A DNA stretch of 64,000 nt, from positions 62,001 through 126,000 of the forward strand of contig NZ_MSIT01000003.1 of NCBI RefSeq assembly GCF_002094885.1, written 5' to 3'. The translations under genes and the position numbers were made by a program. The stretch comes from Salibaculum halophilum (lineage in GTDB: Bacteria; Pseudomonadota; Alphaproteobacteria; Rhodobacterales; Rhodobacteraceae). Position 1 is the stretch's first letter. Each line of letters opens with the position of its first letter. The notes below the pieces were generated by a model that saw only the letters and a program-made list of their open reading frames with translations, was not told the origin of the DNA and ran no database searches. Positions 54,837 through 64,000 of this stretch are shown here, piece after piece.

Positions 54837-56363
54837 CTACACCACCTCGCCCGCGTCCAGCCGGGCCAGTACCTGCTCGGCCTCCGACAGGATCACCTCG
54901 CGCTTGTCGGCATCCATGCGGTCCCAGGTCCGGTACATTTGCGCCATCCGCGGGTTGCCCGCGAAGCGGTCGCGGTGCCGGTCCATGAAATGCCAGTAAA
55001 GCAGGTTGAACGGGCAGGCCCCCTGCCCCGTCTTCTTGGTGACGGAATAGGCGCAGCCCTTGCAGTAATCCGACATCTTGTTGATGTAGTTGCCGCTGGA
55101 GACATAGGGCTTGGAGGCGATGATCCCGCCATCGGCGAACTGGCTCATCCCGATCACGTTCGGCGCCTCGACCCATTCGTAGGCATCCGCGTAAACCGCC
55201 AGGTACCACTCGTGAACCTGCGCCGGGTCGACCCCGGCCAGCAGCGCGAAGTTGCCCGTCACCATCAGCCGCTGGATATGGTGGGCATAGGCCTCGGTCC
55301 GGGTCTGGCCCACGGCCTCGGCCATGCAGCGCATCCCGGTTTCCCCGCCCCAGTAGACCGGTGGCAGATCGCGCGTCTGGCCCAGCGCGTTGCGCGCGGT
55401 GTAGTCCGGCCCTTCCAGGAAATAGATGCCCCGCACGTATTCGCGCCAGCCGATGACCTGGCGGATGAACCCCTCGGCCGCGTTCAGCGGGGCGCGCCCG
55501 TCGCGCCAGGCCTGTTCGACCGCCGCGCAGACCTCCATCGGCCCCAGCAACCCGGCGTTGACATACATCGAGATCACGCCATGCCAGAGGAACCGCTCGC
55601 CGGTCACCATCGCGTCCTGGTAGTCGCCGTATTTCGGCAGGCCGCCCGCGACCCAATGCGCCAGCGCCCGGCGGGCCTGCGCGCGATCCGTGGCGAACCA
55701 GAAATCCTCCAGGTCGCCGAAATTGTCGCCGAAACGGTCGGCCACCATGTCCAGAACCTCGCGCGTCACCGCATCCGGCGCGAACCGCATCGGCCCGTCG
55801 AAATCCACCGCCCCCGGCGCGGGCTTGCGGTTGTCATGGTCGAAATTCCACTGGCCCCCGGCGGGGTGGTCCCCCTCCATCAACAGGCCCGTGGTCTTGC
55901 GCATCTCGCGGTAGAAATATTCCAGCCGCAGGGCCTTGCGCCCGGCGGCCCAGGCCTCGAAGTCGGCGTGCGAACACAGGAACCGGTCATCGGGCTGCAG
56001 CGTCACCGGCAGCGGGCAGGCCCGCAGCGCCTCGATCAGGCGCCACTCGCCCGGTTCGGTCGCGAGGACCTCGGTCGCGCCGACCTCCTCGCCACGGCGC
56101 AGCAGCTCGGCACAGACGCTCGCCCCCGTGGCCCGATCGTCGAGGCGGCCGTATCGCACATCCCAGCCCGCCGCGCGCAGCTCGGCGGCGAACTTGCGCA
56201 TCGCGCTGAACACGAAAGCGATCTTCTTGGGGTGATGGGGCACGTAGCCGGCCTCGTCGGCCACCTCGGCCATGACCACCACGTCGCGCGCCTTGTCCGC
56301 CGCACGCAGCGCCGACAGGCCTTCGCTCAGCTGATCGCCCAGGACAAGGACCAGCCGCGTCAC
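54837..56363 (-). CDS. Fe-S bacterial cryptochrome/photolyase (PhrB type)
   Basis: FAD-containing photolyase-like protein of 508 residues of the FeS-BCP class, which repairs (6-4) photoproducts in Agrobacterium PhrB. Four cluster cysteines are found with the same spacing as in PhrB: one in GMRCMAE, two in SDYCKGCAYSV, and one in TGQGACPFN; the distances are 88, 3 and 13 residues. The N-terminal antenna domain starts TRLVLVLGDQLS. The start is a GTG at 56363 overlapping the stop of the SDR gene upstream (GTGA); the longer open frame belongs to that gene. Repair is light-driven. Confidence 0.9.
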   Translation of the reverse strand: MTRLVLVLGDQLSEGLSALRAADKARDVVVMAEVADEAGYVPHHPKKIAFVFSAMRKFAAELRAAGWDVRYGRLDDRATGASVCAELLRRGEEVGATEVLATEPGEWRLIEALRACPLPVTLQPDDRFLCSHADFEAWAAGRKALRLEYFYREMRKTTGLLMEGDHPAGGQWNFDHDNRKPAPGAVDFDGPMRFAPDAVTREVLDMVADRFGDNFGDLEDFWFATDRAQARRALAHWVAGGLPKYGDYQDAMVTGERFLWHGVISMYVNAGLLGPMEVCAAVEQAWRDGRAPLNAAEGFIRQVIGWREYVRGIYFLEGPDYTARNALGQTRDLPPVYWGGETGMRCMAEAVGQTRTEAYAHHIQRLMVTGNFALLAGVDPAQVHEWYLAVYADAYEWVEAPNVIGMSQFADGGIIASKPYVSSGNYINKMSDYCKGCAYSVTKKTGQGACPFNLLYWHFMDRHRDRFAGNPRMAQMYRTWDRMDADKREVILSEAEQVLARLDAGEVV

Positions 56364-57019
56364 CAGGGGATCTCCGTGCCGGCATAGTCGTAGAACCCGC
56401 CCGACTGGGCCGGCTCGAGCCTCGCCATGACGTCGCACAGCCGGCCGGCGGCCACCTCCGGCGTGACCTTGTCATGCCCCGGGTACCCGGCAGTGAAGGC
56501 TGTCTCGACCGTGCCGGGGTGCAATGCAGCGACCACGGCCTGCTTGCGCTTGCGCCCGATCTCGATCGCCGCGCCATGGATCACCTGGTTCACGGCGGCC
56601 TTGGAGGCCCGGTAGGAATACCAGCCGCCCATCCGGTTGTCGCTGATGGACCCGACGCGCGCCGACAGAACGCCTACCGCCGAGCGCCCCTCGCGCGGCA
56701 ACAGCCGCGGCACCTGCGCCAGCACCAGCGCCGGGCCGATGGTGTTGATCGCGATGACTCTGGCCATCTGCTCGGGCGTGATGGCCGAAAGGGCCTTCTC
56801 GGGCGCGCCCCCCGCGGCCAGCGTGCCCGTGGCGACGAAGACCGCCGCGAAGGGGCCTTCCAGCGCACCGAGGTGACGCTCTACCGACTCCGCGTCGGTC
56901 ACATCCAGCCCGTCGGCCGACCGCGACAGCCCGGTCACCCGATACCCGCGTGTTTCCAGTTCCGCGGCCAGGGCCGCGCCGATCCCGCCCGAGGCGCCGA
57001 TGACAAGTGCGTTTTCCAT
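56360..57019 (-). CDS. SDR family oxidoreductase (CsgA-like)
   Basis: Short-chain dehydrogenase of 219 residues. The cofactor motif is ALVIGASGGIGAALAAEL, and the active-site YxxxK is intact as YSYRASKAAVNQV. The C-terminus EPAQSGGFYDYAGTEIPW ends in the pattern seen in the CsgA-like group. It overlaps the photolyase gene by 4 bp, so the two are co-expressed; a role in light or oxidative-stress response is possible but not shown. ATG at 57019 chosen because upstream residues do not fit the Rossmann start. Confidence 0.85.
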   Translation of the reverse strand: MENALVIGASGGIGAALAAELETRGYRVTGLSRSADGLDVTDAESVERHLGALEGPFAAVFVATGTLAAGGAPEKALSAITPEQMARVIAINTIGPALVLAQVPRLLPREGRSAVGVLSARVGSISDNRMGGWYSYRASKAAVNQVIHGAAIEIGRKRKQAVVAALHPGTVETAFTAGYPGHDKVTPEVAAGRLCDVMARLEPAQSGGFYDYAGTEIPW

Positions 57020-57113
57020 GCTGGCGAGGTTAGGGCGCGGCCCGCGGCTTTCCAGTTGTCTCCGCGCCGGTCGCGTGCCACGCAACGACAGCAGCAACAT
57101 CAAGAGGCAGAAG

Positions 57114-57761
57114 ATGGGCGAAATCGTCATGGTCCGGCACGGCCAGGCCAACACGGGCGCCACAAGCGAAGCGGACTACGACCGGCTCTCGCCGCTGGGC
57201 CACCAGCAGGCGGCCTGGCTGGGCGCGTGGATGCGCGGCCACGACCCCGCCTTCGACCAGGTCCTCAGCGGCACCATGCGGCGGCACCGAGAAACCGCGC
57301 AGGCCATGGGCGTGACCGCCGACCGCACCGACGCGCGCCTCAACGAGCTGGATTATTTCGCCCTGGCCCGGGACATCGAGATCACCCACGGGCTGGCCCA
57401 GCCGGCCTCGGAACAGGATTTCGCATCGCACATCCCGCAGACCTTCAAGGCCTGGCACGCCGCCGAGATCACCGGTGCCGAACCCTTCGCCGCCTTCGAG
57501 GCGCGCATCCGCACCGTGCTCGACGAGGCCGCCGCGCCAGGCCGCCGGGTGCTTTGCATCACCTCAGGCGGGGTCATCGCCATGGCCCTGCGCCTGGCTC
57601 TCGATCTGGACCCGGAACGCCTGGCTCAGGTGCTGCTGCCGATCTACAATTCCTCGGTCCACCGCTTCCGCGTGCTCGAAAGCGGCACCTTCCTGTCCAG
57701 TTTCAACGCCATTCCCCACCTGGACCCGCCCGAGCGCGCCGACAGCCGCAGCTGGATCTGA
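57114..57761 (+). CDS. histidine phosphatase family protein
   Basis: Phosphoglycerate-mutase-like histidine phosphatase, 215 residues. The phosphate-accepting His is in the RHG motif of IVMVRHGQANTGA, and LSPLGHQQAAWLGAWM and LSGTMRRHRETAQAM are typical. The late acid region is ITSGGVIAMALRLAL, where the usual His-Gly-Gly reads Ser-Gly-Gly, so the second active-site His may be missing or displaced. Substrate unknown. ATG at 57114 has an AGAGGCAG ribosome site. Confidence 0.85.
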   Translation: MGEIVMVRHGQANTGATSEADYDRLSPLGHQQAAWLGAWMRGHDPAFDQVLSGTMRRHRETAQAMGVTADRTDARLNELDYFALARDIEITHGLAQPASEQDFASHIPQTFKAWHAAEITGAEPFAAFEARIRTVLDEAAAPGRRVLCITSGGVIAMALRLALDLDPERLAQVLLPIYNSSVHRFRVLESGTFLSSFNAIPHLDPPERADSRSWI

Positions 57762-57904
57762 CTCCCCGCCTCTTCGGGTCGGCAAATACCGCCGCCGGAG
57801 GCAGGCGCCGGGTCCATCCGCGCCGTCGGCAGGGTCCGGCGCGGCACCGCGCCGGTGGCCGGATAAAGAGCGCGCGGAAGCGCACATTTTTGCAGCCGCC
57901 CCCT

Positions 57905-57930
57905 TTGCAAACACGTTTGGCCCGTATAGT
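57905..57930 (+). promoter_or_regulatory. leuA: putative promoter of the leu leader
   Basis: TTGCAA (57905-57910) and TATAGT (57925-57930) resemble -35 and -10 boxes, though the 14-bp spacer is short (CTTTGC at 57903 would give 16). With the usual 6-7 bp from the -10 box, transcription would begin at about 57937, two bases before the leader ATG, so the leader mRNA would be leaderless. Confidence 0.45.
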
Positions 57931-57938
57931 GCGGTTCC

Positions 57939-57998
57939 ATGACGCGCATCGCTCTCAGCCCGGCCCTGCCCGGCCTGCTTCTCCTTAGCCGCCTCTGA
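57939..57998 (+). CDS. leuL: leucine-rich leader peptide upstream of leuA
   Basis: A 19-codon frame, MTRIALSPALPGLLLLSRL, with seven leucines including four in a row, ends at TGA 57998, 86 bp before leuA. Leader peptides rich in the end product are the sensors of amino-acid attenuation; a leucine leader before 2-isopropylmalate synthase fits exactly. A hairpin starts at its stop codon. No ribosome site precedes the ATG, but the predicted transcription start is within two bases of it, as in the leaderless trpL of Sinorhizobium. Regulation is inferred from the sequence alone. Confidence 0.75.
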   Translation: MTRIALSPALPGLLLLSRL

Positions 57999-58024
57999 GC
58001 GTGCCTTTCGGCGCGACCGCTCAG
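57995..58024 (+). promoter_or_regulatory. candidate attenuator hairpin after the leucine leader
   Basis: CTGAGCG (57995-58001) pairs with CGCTCAG (58018-58024), with an inner GCC/GGC stem and TTTC loop. It starts inside the last leader codon, so ribosome position at the leucine codons would decide its folding. There is no T-run after it (GGGAGATGACG), so classic intrinsic attenuation is not supported as read. Confidence 0.45.
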
Positions 58025-58084
58025 GGGAGATGACGCGCCGGACACCCGCCAGACCATCGCTAAGGACACCAAGGACCACATCCC

Positions 58085-59644
58085 ATGACCGACCACGTGT
58101 TGATCTTCGACACCACGCTGCGCGACGGCGAGCAGAGCCCCGGCGCGACCATGACCCACGACGAGAAGCTGGAGATCGCCGAGATGCTCGACGAGATGGG
58201 CGTCGATGTCATCGAGGCGGGCTTTCCCATCGCCTCGGAAGGCGATTTCAAGGCCGTCGCCGAGATCGCCCGGCGCAGCCGCAACGCGACGATCTGCGGG
58301 CTGGCCCGCGCCAACCCCACCGACATCGACCGCGCCTGGGAGGCGGTCCGGCACGCCGCCTCGCCCCGCATCCATACCTTCATCGGCACCTCGCCGCTGC
58401 ACCGGGCCATTCCCGACCTGACCCAGGACGAAATGGCCGACCGCATCCACGAGACGGTCACCCATGCGCGCAACCTGTGCGACAACGTGCAGTGGTCGCC
58501 GATGGACGCCACTCGGACGGAATGGGACTACCTGTGCCGGGTGATCGAGATCGCGATCAAGGCCGGGGCCACGACGATCAATATCCCCGATACCGTGGGC
58601 TACACCGCCCCCGGCGAAAGCGCCAACCTGATCCGGCGGCTCATCACCGAGGTGCCCGGCGGCGAGGAGGTGATCTTTGCCACGCATTGTCACAACGATC
58701 TGGGCATGGCCACGGCCAATGCGCTGGCCGCGGTCGAGGGCGGTGCGCGGCAGATCGAATGCACCATCAACGGGCTGGGCGAACGCGCCGGCAACACCGC
58801 GCTGGAAGAAGTCGTCATGGCCCTGCGCACCCGCGGCGACATCATGCCCTTTCACACCGGCATCGACACCACCCGGATCATGGCGCTGTCGCGCCGGGTC
58901 AGCACGGTGTCCGGCTTTCCGGTGCAGTTCAACAAGGCCATTGTCGGCAAGAACGCCTTTGCCCACGAAAGCGGCATCCACCAGGACGGGATGCTCAAGA
59001 ACCGCGAGAACTTCGAGATCATGCGCCCCGAGGACATCGGGCTGGCCGCCTCCTCGCTGCCGCTGGGCAAGCATTCGGGTCGCGCGGCGATGCGTGCCAA
59101 GCTTGACGAACTGGGGTTCGAGCTGGGCGACAACGAGGTCAAGGACATCTTCGCCCGTTTCAAGGAACTGGCCGACCGCAAGAAGGAGGTCTACGACGAC
59201 GACCTGATCGCGCTGGTGCGCATCAACGAGGGCGCGGAGGATCATCTGCAGCTGCTCGATCTCGGCGTGAGTTGCGGCACCGGCGGCCCGGCCGAGGCGA
59301 CGCTGACGATGGCGGTGGACGGCACCGGCCACACCGTAACCGACACCGGCGACGGCCCTGTCGATGCCACCTTCAAGGCGGTGCGCGCGATCTGGCCCAA
59401 CGCGGCGCGGCTGGAACTCTATCAGGTGCACGCGGTGACCGAGGGCACCGATGCCCAGGCCACGGTCTCGGTGCGCCTGGTCGAGGACGGGCGCATCGCC
59501 ACGGGCTCCTCGGCCGACACCGACACTGTCGTCGCCTCGGCGCGGGCCTATATCAACGCGCTCAATCGCCTGATCGTGCGCCGCGAGAAGACCGCGCCGG
59601 GCGCCGACGTCAAGGAAATCCGCTACACCGACGCGGGCGAATGA
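58085..59644 (+). CDS. leuA: 2-isopropylmalate synthase
   Basis: First committed enzyme of leucine synthesis, joining acetyl-CoA and 2-ketoisovalerate; 519 residues. The HMGL-like barrel starts with IFDTTLRDGEQSPGATMTHD, metal site HCHNDLGMATANALA, and GLGERAGNTALEEVVMAL; the linker keeps HESGIHQDGMLKN. The C-terminal LeuA allosteric domain (about 390-510) is present with VSCGTGGPAEATLTM, so feedback by leucine is expected. ATG at 58085 has an AAGGACC ribosome site and lies behind the leader peptide and hairpin. It is followed by mreB in the same direction after a 185-bp gap that carries the mre promoter region. Confidence 0.95.
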   Translation: MTDHVLIFDTTLRDGEQSPGATMTHDEKLEIAEMLDEMGVDVIEAGFPIASEGDFKAVAEIARRSRNATICGLARANPTDIDRAWEAVRHAASPRIHTFIGTSPLHRAIPDLTQDEMADRIHETVTHARNLCDNVQWSPMDATRTEWDYLCRVIEIAIKAGATTINIPDTVGYTAPGESANLIRRLITEVPGGEEVIFATHCHNDLGMATANALAAVEGGARQIECTINGLGERAGNTALEEVVMALRTRGDIMPFHTGIDTTRIMALSRRVSTVSGFPVQFNKAIVGKNAFAHESGIHQDGMLKNRENFEIMRPEDIGLAASSLPLGKHSGRAAMRAKLDELGFELGDNEVKDIFARFKELADRKKEVYDDDLIALVRINEGAEDHLQLLDLGVSCGTGGPAEATLTMAVDGTGHTVTDTGDGPVDATFKAVRAIWPNAARLELYQVHAVTEGTDAQATVSVRLVEDGRIATGSSADTDTVVASARAYINALNRLIVRREKTAPGADVKEIRYTDAGE

Positions 59645-59715
59645 CAAGGATGCGCCGGGCCGGGGCCACGGCGCCCCGGCCCATGGCAGACGCCCCGCCA
59701 GGTCCGGCGGAATAA

Positions 59716-60867
<1,152 letters not shown>

Positions 60868-60896
60868 GCTGTCGGCAGACGTTGGAATGACGCCCC

Positions 60897-61838
60897 ATGG
60901 CACGGGACAGAGCCCAGTCCGAGGACTATGTCAGCCCGGTTCGGCGCCTGCTGATCGGGGTGCTGGTGCTGTTGCTGCTTGGGTTGTTCCTGCTCTGGCG
61001 GATCGACAGCCCGCGCGTTGAACGCGTCCGGGCCGAGATCATCGACCGCGTCGTGCCATCCTTCGAATGGGCCATGGCGCCCGTGACGGGCGTTGCCAAC
61101 CTGGTGTCGGACTTCCAGTCCTACCAGCGGCTGGCCGAACAGAACCGCGACCTGCGCCGCGAGCTGCAGGACATGAAGGCCTGGCGCGAGGCGGCGCTGC
61201 AACTGGAACAGGAAAACGCGGTGCTGCGCGACCTTAACAATGTGCGGCTGGACCCTGAACTGACCTGGGTGACCGGCGTCGTGCTGGCCGACAGCGGGTC
61301 GCCTTTTCGGCAGTCGGTGCTACTGAACGTGGGCGCCCGCGACGGCATCCTCGACGGCTGGCCGGTGATGGACGGCATCGGCCTGGCCGGGCGCATTTCG
61401 GGCGTCGGCCAGGACAGCAGCCGGGTGCTGCTTCTGACGGATACCTCCAGCCGCATCCCGGTGACGATCCAGCCCTCGGGGCAGCGAGCGATCCTGGCCG
61501 GCGACAACACCATGACGCCGCCGCTGGATTTCATCGAGGACCCAGACAGCATCCGCCCCGGCGACCGGGTGGTGACATCGGGCGATGGCGGGCTGTTTCC
61601 TGCCGACATCCTGGTGGGGCAGGTCGTGCGCGGCACCGACAGCCGCCTGCGCCTGCGCCTGGCGGCCGATTTCGAACGGCTGGAGTTCCTGCGCGTGCTG
61701 CGCAGCCAGAAGGCCGAACGGATCGACGCCAACGGCGCCCTGATCGCCCCGGTCACGGCGCCCGAACCCGAGGCACAACCCGCGCCCGCCGAGATCGCCG
61801 GCGACCGCGGCCCGACAGATGGCCCCGAAGATGGCTGA
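60897..61838 (+). CDS. mreC: rod shape-determining protein MreC
   Basis: Bitopic protein of 313 residues linking MreB to the periplasmic wall machinery. After a basic N-terminus there is one membrane helix (RRLLIGVLVLLLLGLFLLWR, about 16-35), a coiled coil (about 70-110, RLAEQNRDLRRELQDMKAWR), then two beta domains with GARDGILDGWPVMDGIGLAG and GDRVVTSGDGGLFPADILVG, which match the MreC fold. The C-terminal 35 residues are Pro/Ala-rich and disordered. It lies 29 bp after mreB and overlaps mreD. Confidence 0.95.
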   Translation: MARDRAQSEDYVSPVRRLLIGVLVLLLLGLFLLWRIDSPRVERVRAEIIDRVVPSFEWAMAPVTGVANLVSDFQSYQRLAEQNRDLRRELQDMKAWREAALQLEQENAVLRDLNNVRLDPELTWVTGVVLADSGSPFRQSVLLNVGARDGILDGWPVMDGIGLAGRISGVGQDSSRVLLLTDTSSRIPVTIQPSGQRAILAGDNTMTPPLDFIEDPDSIRPGDRVVTSGDGGLFPADILVGQVVRGTDSRLRLRLAADFERLEFLRVLRSQKAERIDANGALIAPVTAPEPEAQPAPAEIAGDRGPTDGPEDG

Positions 61839-62370
61839 AGCCTCGCGCCGCCGGATCTGGATCGGCCGCGGGATCTATGTCTGTCTCTGTGCTGTCATCA
61901 TGTTCCTGCACCTGCTGCCCATGGATACCATGCCGCGCAGCTGGGGCAGTCCCGATTTCGTGCTTCTGATCACGCTGGCCTGGGCGGCCCGCCGGCCCGA
62001 CCATGTGCCCGCCCTGCTCATCGCTGCCGTCTTCCTGATGTCCGACATGCTGTTTCACCGGCCGCCGGGGCTCTGGACGGCGCTGGTGCTGCTCCTGACC
62101 GAGGTCCTGCGCGCGCGGTCCCGCTCGCTCCGGGTGGTGCCCTTTCCGCTGGAATGGCTGGGCATCGCCGCCGGGATCGTGGCGATCACGCTGGCCTACA
62201 GGGTCGCCCTGTCGCTGACGGTGGTGCCGCAGGCGCCCTTCGGGCTGACAGTGACGCAAATGATGCTTACCATACTGGCCTATCCTCTGGTGGCACTGCT
62301 GTCGTTCCTGCTGTTCGGTGTCAGTCGCCCCGCACAAGGTGAAGTCGACTCACTGGGGAACCGGCTATGA
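61831..62370 (+). CDS. mreD: rod shape-determining protein MreD
   Basis: Membrane protein of 179 residues with five to six predicted helices, starting with IYVCLCAVIMFLHLLPMDTM and then FVLLITLAWAARRP, LLIAAVFLMSDML, ALVLLLTEVL, LGIAAGIVAITLAY and ILAYPLVALLSFLLFG. The TMPRSWGSPDFVLL segment is typical of the Rhodobacterales branch. The start is uncertain: ATG at 61831 overlaps mreC by 8 bp, and ATG at 61819 four codons earlier is also possible; neither has a clear ribosome site. The stop overlaps the mrdA start (ATGA). Confidence 0.9.
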   Translation: MAEASRRRIWIGRGIYVCLCAVIMFLHLLPMDTMPRSWGSPDFVLLITLAWAARRPDHVPALLIAAVFLMSDMLFHRPPGLWTALVLLLTEVLRARSRSLRVVPFPLEWLGIAAGIVAITLAYRVALSLTVVPQAPFGLTVTQMMLTILAYPLVALLSFLLFGVSRPAQGEVDSLGNRL

Positions 62371-64000
62371 AGCGCGGACCGAAGGAAACCGAAACCAGCG
62401 CGCGCCGCGTCTCGCGCCGGGCCCTGCTGCTGGGAGGCACCCAGCTGGGCGTCGTCGGAATCCTCGGCTGGCGCATGCGCGCGCTGCAGGTGGACCAAGG
62501 CGACACTTACCGCAGCCTGGCCGAGCGCAACCGCATTGACATCGAGCTTCTGCCCCCCGACCGCGGGCTGATCTTCGATGTCAACGGCGTTGTGCTGGCC
62601 GAGAACGAACAGTTCTACAACATCACCATCACCCGCGAGGACGCGGGCGACGTCGACACCGTGCTGGCCAAGCTGGCCCGGCTGATCCCGGTGACCGAGG
62701 TTCAACTGACCCGCGCCCGCGCCGAACTGGACGAGGTGCGCGGCGACATTCCCGTGACCGTGGCCGAGCGCGTGGCCTGGCGCCATGTCAGCCGCGTGGA
62801 GGTCAACGCCCCCGCCCTGCCCGGCGTCACCGCCGAACTTGGCCTGAGCCGGCTCTACCCCCAGGCCGAGGACATGGCCCATGTCGTCGGCTATGTCGGC
62901 CCGGTCAGCGATTACGACCTGAACCGCATAGAAGATCAGGACCCGCTGTTGCGGCTGCCGCGGTTCCAGATCGGCAAGACCATGGTCGAGGCCAATCTGG
63001 AGCGGGTCCTGCGCGGCAAGGCCGGCACGCTGGAAGTCGAGAAGAACGCCTCGGGACGCGTCATGCGCGAGCTTAACCGCACCGAGGGCGAGCCGGGTGC
63101 GGACGTGCAGCTGACCGTCGATGCACGGTTGCAGAACTACGTGCAGGAACGGCTGCGCGGCGAAAGCGCGGCGGCGGTGGTTCTCGACCTGGACCAGGGC
63201 GATATCGCCGCCATCGGCTCGGCCCCGTCGTTCGATCCCAACATGTTCGTGCGAGGGATTTCGCAAGCCGACTGGGACGCGCTGAACGAACGTGGCCTCG
63301 ACCCTCGCAAGCACCGCCGCCCGCTGTCGGCCAAGACCGTGCAGGGGGCCTATCCGCCGGGGTCAACCTTCAAGATGGTGGTGGCTCTGGCGGCCCTGGA
63401 AGCCGGCGAGATCGACCCCGAGGAAACCGTGCGCTGCCTGGGCCACCTCGATGTGTCCGACGTGCGGTTTCACTGCTGGAAACGCGGCGGGCACGGCAAC
63501 ATGAACCTGCACGAGAGCCTCAAGCAGAGCTGCGATGTCTATTACTACGACGTCTCGCAGCGGGTGGGCATCGACAAGATCGCCGCCATGGCCCGGCGGC
63601 TGGGCCTGGGCCAAAGCCACGACCTGCCGATGTCCGCGATCACGCCGGGCATCGCCCCCGACAAGCAGTGGAAGCGCAGCCAGCGTGGGCAAAGCTGGCG
63701 CATCGGCGACACGGTCAATGCCTCGATCGGACAGGGATACGTGCTGGCCTCGCCGCTGCAACTGGCCGTGATGACCGCGCGAATCGCCACCGGCCGGGCG
63801 ATCACGCCGCGGCTGGTGCGCTCGATCGACGGGGTCGAGCAGCCGTCCGGCGGCGGCGAAACGCTGGGCCTGAACGAGAATCACCTGCGCCGCGTCCGCG
63901 CGGCGATGTACGATGTCTCCAACCATCGGCGCGGGACGGCCTATCGCACCCGGATCGTCGCCGAGGACATGCGCCAGGCCGGCAAGACCGGCACCAGCCA
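62367..64000 (+). CDS. mrdA: penicillin-binding protein 2 (MrdA), 3' end outside window
   Basis: Transpeptidase that cross-links side-wall peptidoglycan with RodA and the Mre proteins. The first 544 codons are present; the gene runs off the right edge at the KTGT box. A basic N-terminus (ARRVSRRALLLGGTQLG) and one membrane helix lead to the pedestal domain (ELLPPDRGLIFDVNGVVLAE). The transpeptidase motifs are SxxK in YPPGSTFKMVVALAALEAG, SxD in LKQSCDVYYYDVSQRVG, and KTG in QAGKTGTSQ. The ATG overlaps the mreD stop. The SRRALLLGG segment looks like a Tat motif, but the helix is not followed by a cleavage site, so it is a membrane anchor. Confidence 0.95.
   Translation, partial: MKRGPKETETSARRVSRRALLLGGTQLGVVGILGWRMRALQVDQGDTYRSLAERNRIDIELLPPDRGLIFDVNGVVLAENEQFYNITITREDAGDVDTVLAKLARLIPVTEVQLTRARAELDEVRGDIPVTVAERVAWRHVSRVEVNAPALPGVTAELGLSRLYPQAEDMAHVVGYVGPVSDYDLNRIEDQDPLLRLPRFQIGKTMVEANLERVLRGKAGTLEVEKNASGRVMRELNRTEGEPGADVQLTVDARLQNYVQERLRGESAAAVVLDLDQGDIAAIGSAPSFDPNMFVRGISQADWDALNERGLDPRKHRRPLSAKTVQGAYPPGSTFKMVVALAALEAGEIDPEETVRCLGHLDVSDVRFHCWKRGGHGNMNLHESLKQSCDVYYYDVSQRVGIDKIAAMARRLGLGQSHDLPMSAITPGIAPDKQWKRSQRGQSWRIGDTVNASIGQGYVLASPLQLAVMTARIATGRAITPRLVRSIDGVEQPSGGGETLGLNENHLRRVRAAMYDVSNHRRGTAYRTRIVAEDMRQAGKTGTS

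Noticed and set aside
57762-57900. Small gene between the histidine phosphatase and the leu leader
   Set aside because: No frame with a plausible start and composition; a GCCTC...GGAGGC inverted repeat near 57767-57801 may end the phosphatase transcript, but it lacks a T-run.

Overview
The window looks like a chromosomal segment of a high-GC alphaproteobacterium of the order Rhodobacterales (Roseobacter group). This rests on the mdh-sucCD-sucAB-MAPEG-lpd gene order, a class I lysyl-tRNA synthetase, a FYDLN-acid (TIGR02300) protein, a psd-pssA-pmtA phospholipid cluster, an Fe-S bacterial photolyase and an mreBCD-mrdA cluster. There is no rRNA, no CRISPR array and no prophage. One tRNA gene, tRNA-Ala(GGC), is present.

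Layout. 1-229: start of a TauE/SafE-type permease. 412-11381: TCA-cycle block encoding malate dehydrogenase, succinyl-CoA synthetase and all three subunits of 2-oxoglutarate dehydrogenase. It is interrupted between sucB and the MAPEG gene by an AT-richer hypothetical gene and a GIY-YIG nuclease gene bracketed by inverted palindromic repeats. 11477-14335: a TerB-like membrane protein, an FCD-type GntR regulator, a YgjP-like metalloprotease, the FYDLN protein and the tRNA. 14441-26933: a galactoside catabolic locus. It holds a nine-gene minus-strand operon (ABC transporter, GH4 alpha-galactosidase, IlvD/Edd dehydratase, SDR dehydrogenase, KDGal kinase, KDPGal aldolase, GH42 beta-galactosidase) and, divergently, an IclR regulator plus the transporter ATPase. 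Together these describe uptake and splitting of galactosides and oxidation of galactose by a De Ley-Doudoroff-type route. 27061-31119: DUF1127, a large beta-helix protein, then a small AT-rich islet with a transposase remnant and a NYN-domain gene, then a DUF4864 protein. 31178-45435: housekeeping genes (lysK, dacB, nadD, a PAS-GGDEF-EAL protein, ettA, two cold-shock genes, tesA with ybbA-ybbP, a GGCT-like gene). 45436-52562: gltX, a small zincin, 68-bp tandem repeats, pfkB, wrbA, nadE and an 18-repeat MORN protein. 52596-54688: pmtA, pssA and psd, a compact PS-PE-PC pathway with lower GC. 54837-57761: Fe-S photolyase, coupled SDR and a histidine phosphatase. 57905-59644: leuA with a Leu-rich leader peptide. 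59830-64000: mreB, mreC, mreD and the start of mrdA (PBP2).

The most interesting signals are regulatory or repeat-based: a GTGATCAC operator motif shared by the sucC upstream region and the gntR promoter; twin IclR-type operators exactly 20 bp apart before the galactoside operon; a leucine leader peptide whose ATG sits at the predicted transcription start; inverted CTTG-loop palindromes around a GIY-YIG gene; three back-to-back perfect inverted repeats between convergent genes; and an unannotated 59-residue membrane peptide between sucD and sucA. All functional statements come from reading the sequence; no database search was run.
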